Source of the DNA: Luteimonas fraxinea
GTDB taxonomy: Bacteria > Pseudomonadota > Gammaproteobacteria > Xanthomonadales > Xanthomonadaceae
DNA: 64,000 nucleotides
NCBI RefSeq assembly: GCF_021233355.1
Contig: NZ_CP089507.1
Location: forward strand, 3,411,001-3,475,000
Reading direction: 5' to 3'
The position numbers and the translations under genes were made by a program. Positions 61,704 through 64,000 of this stretch are shown here, piece after piece. Positions within the stretch are counted from its first letter, which is position 1; each line of letters opens with the position of its first letter. The notes beneath the pieces are model-generated. The model saw only the letters and a program-made list of their open reading frames with translations, was not told the origin of the DNA and made no database searches.

Positions 61704-62651
61704 GTGACTGCATCGCAACTCGCATTCGTCTTCCCGGGGCAGGGCTCGCAGTCGCTGGGCATGCTCGGCGATCTCGCCGCGCGCCATCCGGTGGTCGTCG
61801 AGGCATTCGCCGAAGCCTCCGAAGGCGCGGGCGTCGATCTGTGGGCGCTGTCGCAGCAGGGCCCCGAGGCCCAGCTCAACCAGACCGAGTTCACCCAGCC
61901 CGCATTGCTGGCCGCCGGTGTCGCCGTGTGGCGCGCGTGGCAGCAGCACGACGGCGCTGCGCCGGCCGCGCTGGCCGGTCACAGTCTCGGCGAATACACC
62001 GCGCTGGTCGCGGCCGGCGCGCTCTCGCTGGGTGATGCCGCGAAGCTGGTGCGTCTGCGTGGCCAGCTGATGCAGAGCGCCGCGCCGGCGGGCACCGGTG
62101 CGATGGCCGCGGTCATCGGCGCCGAAGATGCGCTGGTCAGCGAAGTCTGCCGCGATGCGTCTCAAGACGGCAGCGTCGTCGTGCCGGCCAATTTCAATTC
62201 GCCCGGCCAGATCGTCATCGGCGGGCATGCCGCGGCGGTGGATCGTGCGATCGCACTGCTCGGCGAACGTGGCGTGCGCAAGGTCGTGAAGCTGGCGGTC
62301 AGCGTGCCTTCGCACACGCCGCTGATGCGCGAGGCTGCGGATCGGCTGGCGGAATCGATGGGCGCGGTCGCCTGGCACACGCCGTCGCTGCCGGTGGTGC
62401 AGAACGTCGATGCGACGGTGCACGAGAGTGTCGATTCAATTCGCGATGCGCTGGTGCGCCAGCTGTATCTGCCGGTGCAGTGGACGCGTTGCGTCGAAGC
62501 GCTGTCGGCACGCGGCGTGACGCGCATCACCGAGTGCGGCCCTGGCAAGGTGCTGACCGGTCTGGTCAAGCGCATCGACAAGTCTATCGAGGCCCGCGCG
62601 CTCGCCGCGCCGGACGATTTCGACGCCGCGCTGGCAGACTGGAAGGTCTGA
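61704..62651 (+). CDS. fabD: Malonyl-CoA:ACP transacylase
   Basis: 315 residues from GTG at 61704 (VTASQLAFVFPGQGSQSLGM), with GGAA 8 nt upstream. GQGSQ oxyanion motif, nucleophile Ser94 in GHSLGEYTAL, His in VPSHTPLM (~203), and TECGPGKVLTGL near the end. Confidence 0.97.
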   Translation: MTASQLAFVFPGQGSQSLGMLGDLAARHPVVVEAFAEASEGAGVDLWALSQQGPEAQLNQTEFTQPALLAAGVAVWRAWQQHDGAAPAALAGHSLGEYTALVAAGALSLGDAAKLVRLRGQLMQSAAPAGTGAMAAVIGAEDALVSEVCRDASQDGSVVVPANFNSPGQIVIGGHAAAVDRAIALLGERGVRKVVKLAVSVPSHTPLMREAADRLAESMGAVAWHTPSLPVVQNVDATVHESVDSIRDALVRQLYLPVQWTRCVEALSARGVTRITECGPGKVLTGLVKRIDKSIEARALAAPDDFDAALADWKV

Positions 62652-62754
62652 ACCCGGCGAAAGGACGCGGATCGGCGCACACTGCAGGCAGTGGTTGCGG
62701 CCGATGCCTGCGTCGTTCGATCTTCGCCGTCACACACGCCCCTATGGAGTTCTC

Positions 62755-63498
62755 ATGAGCGCACCTCTTTCCGGCGAGATCGTTCTCGTCACCGGCGCAA
62801 GCCGCGGCATCGGTGCCGCGATTGCCGACACGCTGGCCGCGCAGGGCGCGACCGTGATCGGGACTGCGACCAGCGACGCCGGCGCAGCGAAGATCGGCGA
62901 GCGCCTGTCCGCGCACGGCGGCCATGGCCGCGTGCTGGATGTCTCGCAGCCGGGCACGATCGAAGCACTGGTTGAATCGATCACCACCGAGTTCGGCGCG
63001 ATCTCGATCCTCGTCAACAATGCCGGCATCACTCGCGACAATCTGCTGATGCGCATGAAGGACGAGGACTGGCAGGCCATCCTCGACACCAATCTGACCA
63101 GCGTGTACCGCAGCTCGAAGGCGGTGATGCGCGGCATGATGAAGGCGCGGAAGGGTCGCATCATCAACATCGCATCGGTGATAGGCGTGACCGGTAATGC
63201 GGGCCAGGCGAACTACGCCGCGGCCAAAGCCGGCATCATTGCTTTCAGCAAATCGCTGGCGAAGGAAATCGGCTCGCGCGGCGTCACCGTCAACGTGGTC
63301 GCGCCCGGCTTCATCGCCACCGACATGACCCGCGATCTGCCGGAAGAATCCAAGGCCGCATTGACCGAACGCATCGCGCTCGGCCGTCTCGGCGAGCCGG
63401 ACGACATCGCGCAAGCGGTGGCCTTCCTCGCCGGTCCGTCGGCGGCTTACATCACCGGCGAAACCCTGCACGTCAACGGCGGCATGTACATGCCCTGA
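62755..63498 (+). CDS. fabG: 3-oxoacyl-ACP reductase
   Basis: 247 residues from ATG at 62755. TGASRGIG NADPH site, NNAGITRDN, catalytic Ser in NIASVIG, and YAAAK (Tyr/Lys). Tail AYITGETLHVNGGMYMP is classic FabG. Confidence 0.98.
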   Translation: MSAPLSGEIVLVTGASRGIGAAIADTLAAQGATVIGTATSDAGAAKIGERLSAHGGHGRVLDVSQPGTIEALVESITTEFGAISILVNNAGITRDNLLMRMKDEDWQAILDTNLTSVYRSSKAVMRGMMKARKGRIINIASVIGVTGNAGQANYAAAKAGIIAFSKSLAKEIGSRGVTVNVVAPGFIATDMTRDLPEESKAALTERIALGRLGEPDDIAQAVAFLAGPSAAYITGETLHVNGGMYMP

Positions 63499-63629
63499 GA
63501 GGGGCGGCGTCGACACTTCAATTCCGAGGGCAAGCCGTTGAATGGCAAGGGCTTTGATGGTGGTGCGCCCATCGCCCGGCTTTCCCTTACACTATCCACC
63601 GAAAATCGCCTCCCCGGAGCAGACTACCC

Positions 63630-63869
63630 ATGAGCAACATCGAAGAGCGCGTCAAGAAGATTGTCATCGAGCAGCTGGGCGTCAAGGAAGAAGAAGTCAG
63701 CAACAGCGCTTCCTTCGTCGACGACCTCGGTGCCGATTCCCTCGACACCGTCGAGCTGGTGATGGCGCTGGAAGAAGAGTTCGAGTGCGAGATTCCGGAC
63801 GAAGAAGCCGAGAAGATCACCTCGGTGCAGCAGGCGATCGACTACGTCAAGACGCACGCCAAGGGCTGA
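63630..63869 (+). CDS. acpP: Acyl carrier protein
   Basis: 79 residues. The phosphopantetheine site is Ser37 in [15 protein letters not shown]. Acidic helices as usual; CCGGAGCAG ribosome-binding site upstream. Its 131-bp distance from fabG suggests its own promoter (TACACT lies at 63588-63593). Confidence 0.98.
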   Translation: MSNIEERVKKIVIEQLGVKEEEVSNSASFVDDLGADSLDTVELVMALEEEFECEIPDEEAEKITSVQQAIDYVKTHAKG

Positions 63870-63916
63870 TGCCCGCGTCCGCGCCCACGGTTCGATCCGA
63901 TGGGCGTGTGACTGGT

Positions 63917-63976
63917 CCGGCCGCGATGCGGCCGGGCAGACAGGTTCCAGCACGAGGCCGCGTTGCGGCCTCGTGC
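63917..63976. terminator. Two hairpins after acpP
   Basis: CCGGCCGC-GAT-GCGGCCGG (63917-63935) and GCACGAGGCCGC-GTT-GCGGCCTCGTGC (63950-63976). The second is a perfect 12-bp stem with a weak T-run, the likely terminator of the fab operon. Confidence 0.65.
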
Positions 63977-64000
63977 GTATTGGCGGCGACCAACCGCGCC

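Noticed and set aside
60731..61894. 387-codon minus-strand frame across two genes
   Set aside because: Spans the ends of the kinase-like gene and fabD; no domain, antisense composition.

Overview
The window is high-GC gammaproteobacterial DNA. The right-hand 16 kb has the gene order of the Xanthomonadaceae/Lysobacteraceae (Lysobacter or Luteimonas-like): tRNA-Ser, dnaX-ybaB-recR, a moxR/DUF58/transglutaminase operon, maf, yceD-rpmF-fabH, fabD-fabG-acpP. The assignment rests on gene content and order read from the sequence; no database search was possible.

Two chromosomal flanks (about 1-1003 and 48104-64000) enclose a 47-kb integrated island (about 1004-48121). Its right end is the 3' end of tRNA-Ser(GGA), with a tyrosine integrase alongside. 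Its left end is a 19-bp copy of the tRNA 3' end. The tRNA's apparent original terminator palindrome lies just beyond the left junction, while an island-borne hairpin now follows the tRNA. The island has a MobA/MobL-type relaxase and a second, catalytically degraded relaxase-like gene, but no type IV secretion genes, so it looks like an integrative mobilizable element. Two integrase fragments (37465-37782 and 42374-42517) show it was assembled in several steps.

Island layout. 1264-3724: DUF4236 protein, a tiny basic ORF, a DnaQ-type exonuclease fused to BRCT. 4454-7875: vWA / PP2C / protein-kinase triad (TerY-P type). 7990-12111: small unknown, secreted and membrane proteins, an XRE regulator, a zinc-ribbon protein, an H-NS paralogue. 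12466-17056: adaptor/ABC/two-permease exporter. 17186-26196: the most unusual part, a probable peptide-product locus with an ABC-2 exporter, two divergent copies of a HEAT-repeat plus cupin-like gene pair, and three small peptide genes, two of which share a leader ending in Gly-Gly. 26747-29410: histidine kinase and the degraded relaxase. 29523-35597: second H-NS paralogue, an unknown gene, and a Wadjet locus with JetC and JetD intact, JetB truncated and JetA missing. 37811-42145: a large NACHT/STAND-like ATPase with a C-terminal PD-(D/E)XK-like domain. 43459-48022: relaxase, NYN/LOTUS-like protein, membrane protein, integrase.

The island therefore appears to be a defence-plus-peptide-product island silenced or tuned by its own H-NS proteins. 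The flanks are housekeeping: DNA polymerase III tau/gamma, recombination mediator, ribosomal protein L32, fatty-acid initiation and elongation enzymes.
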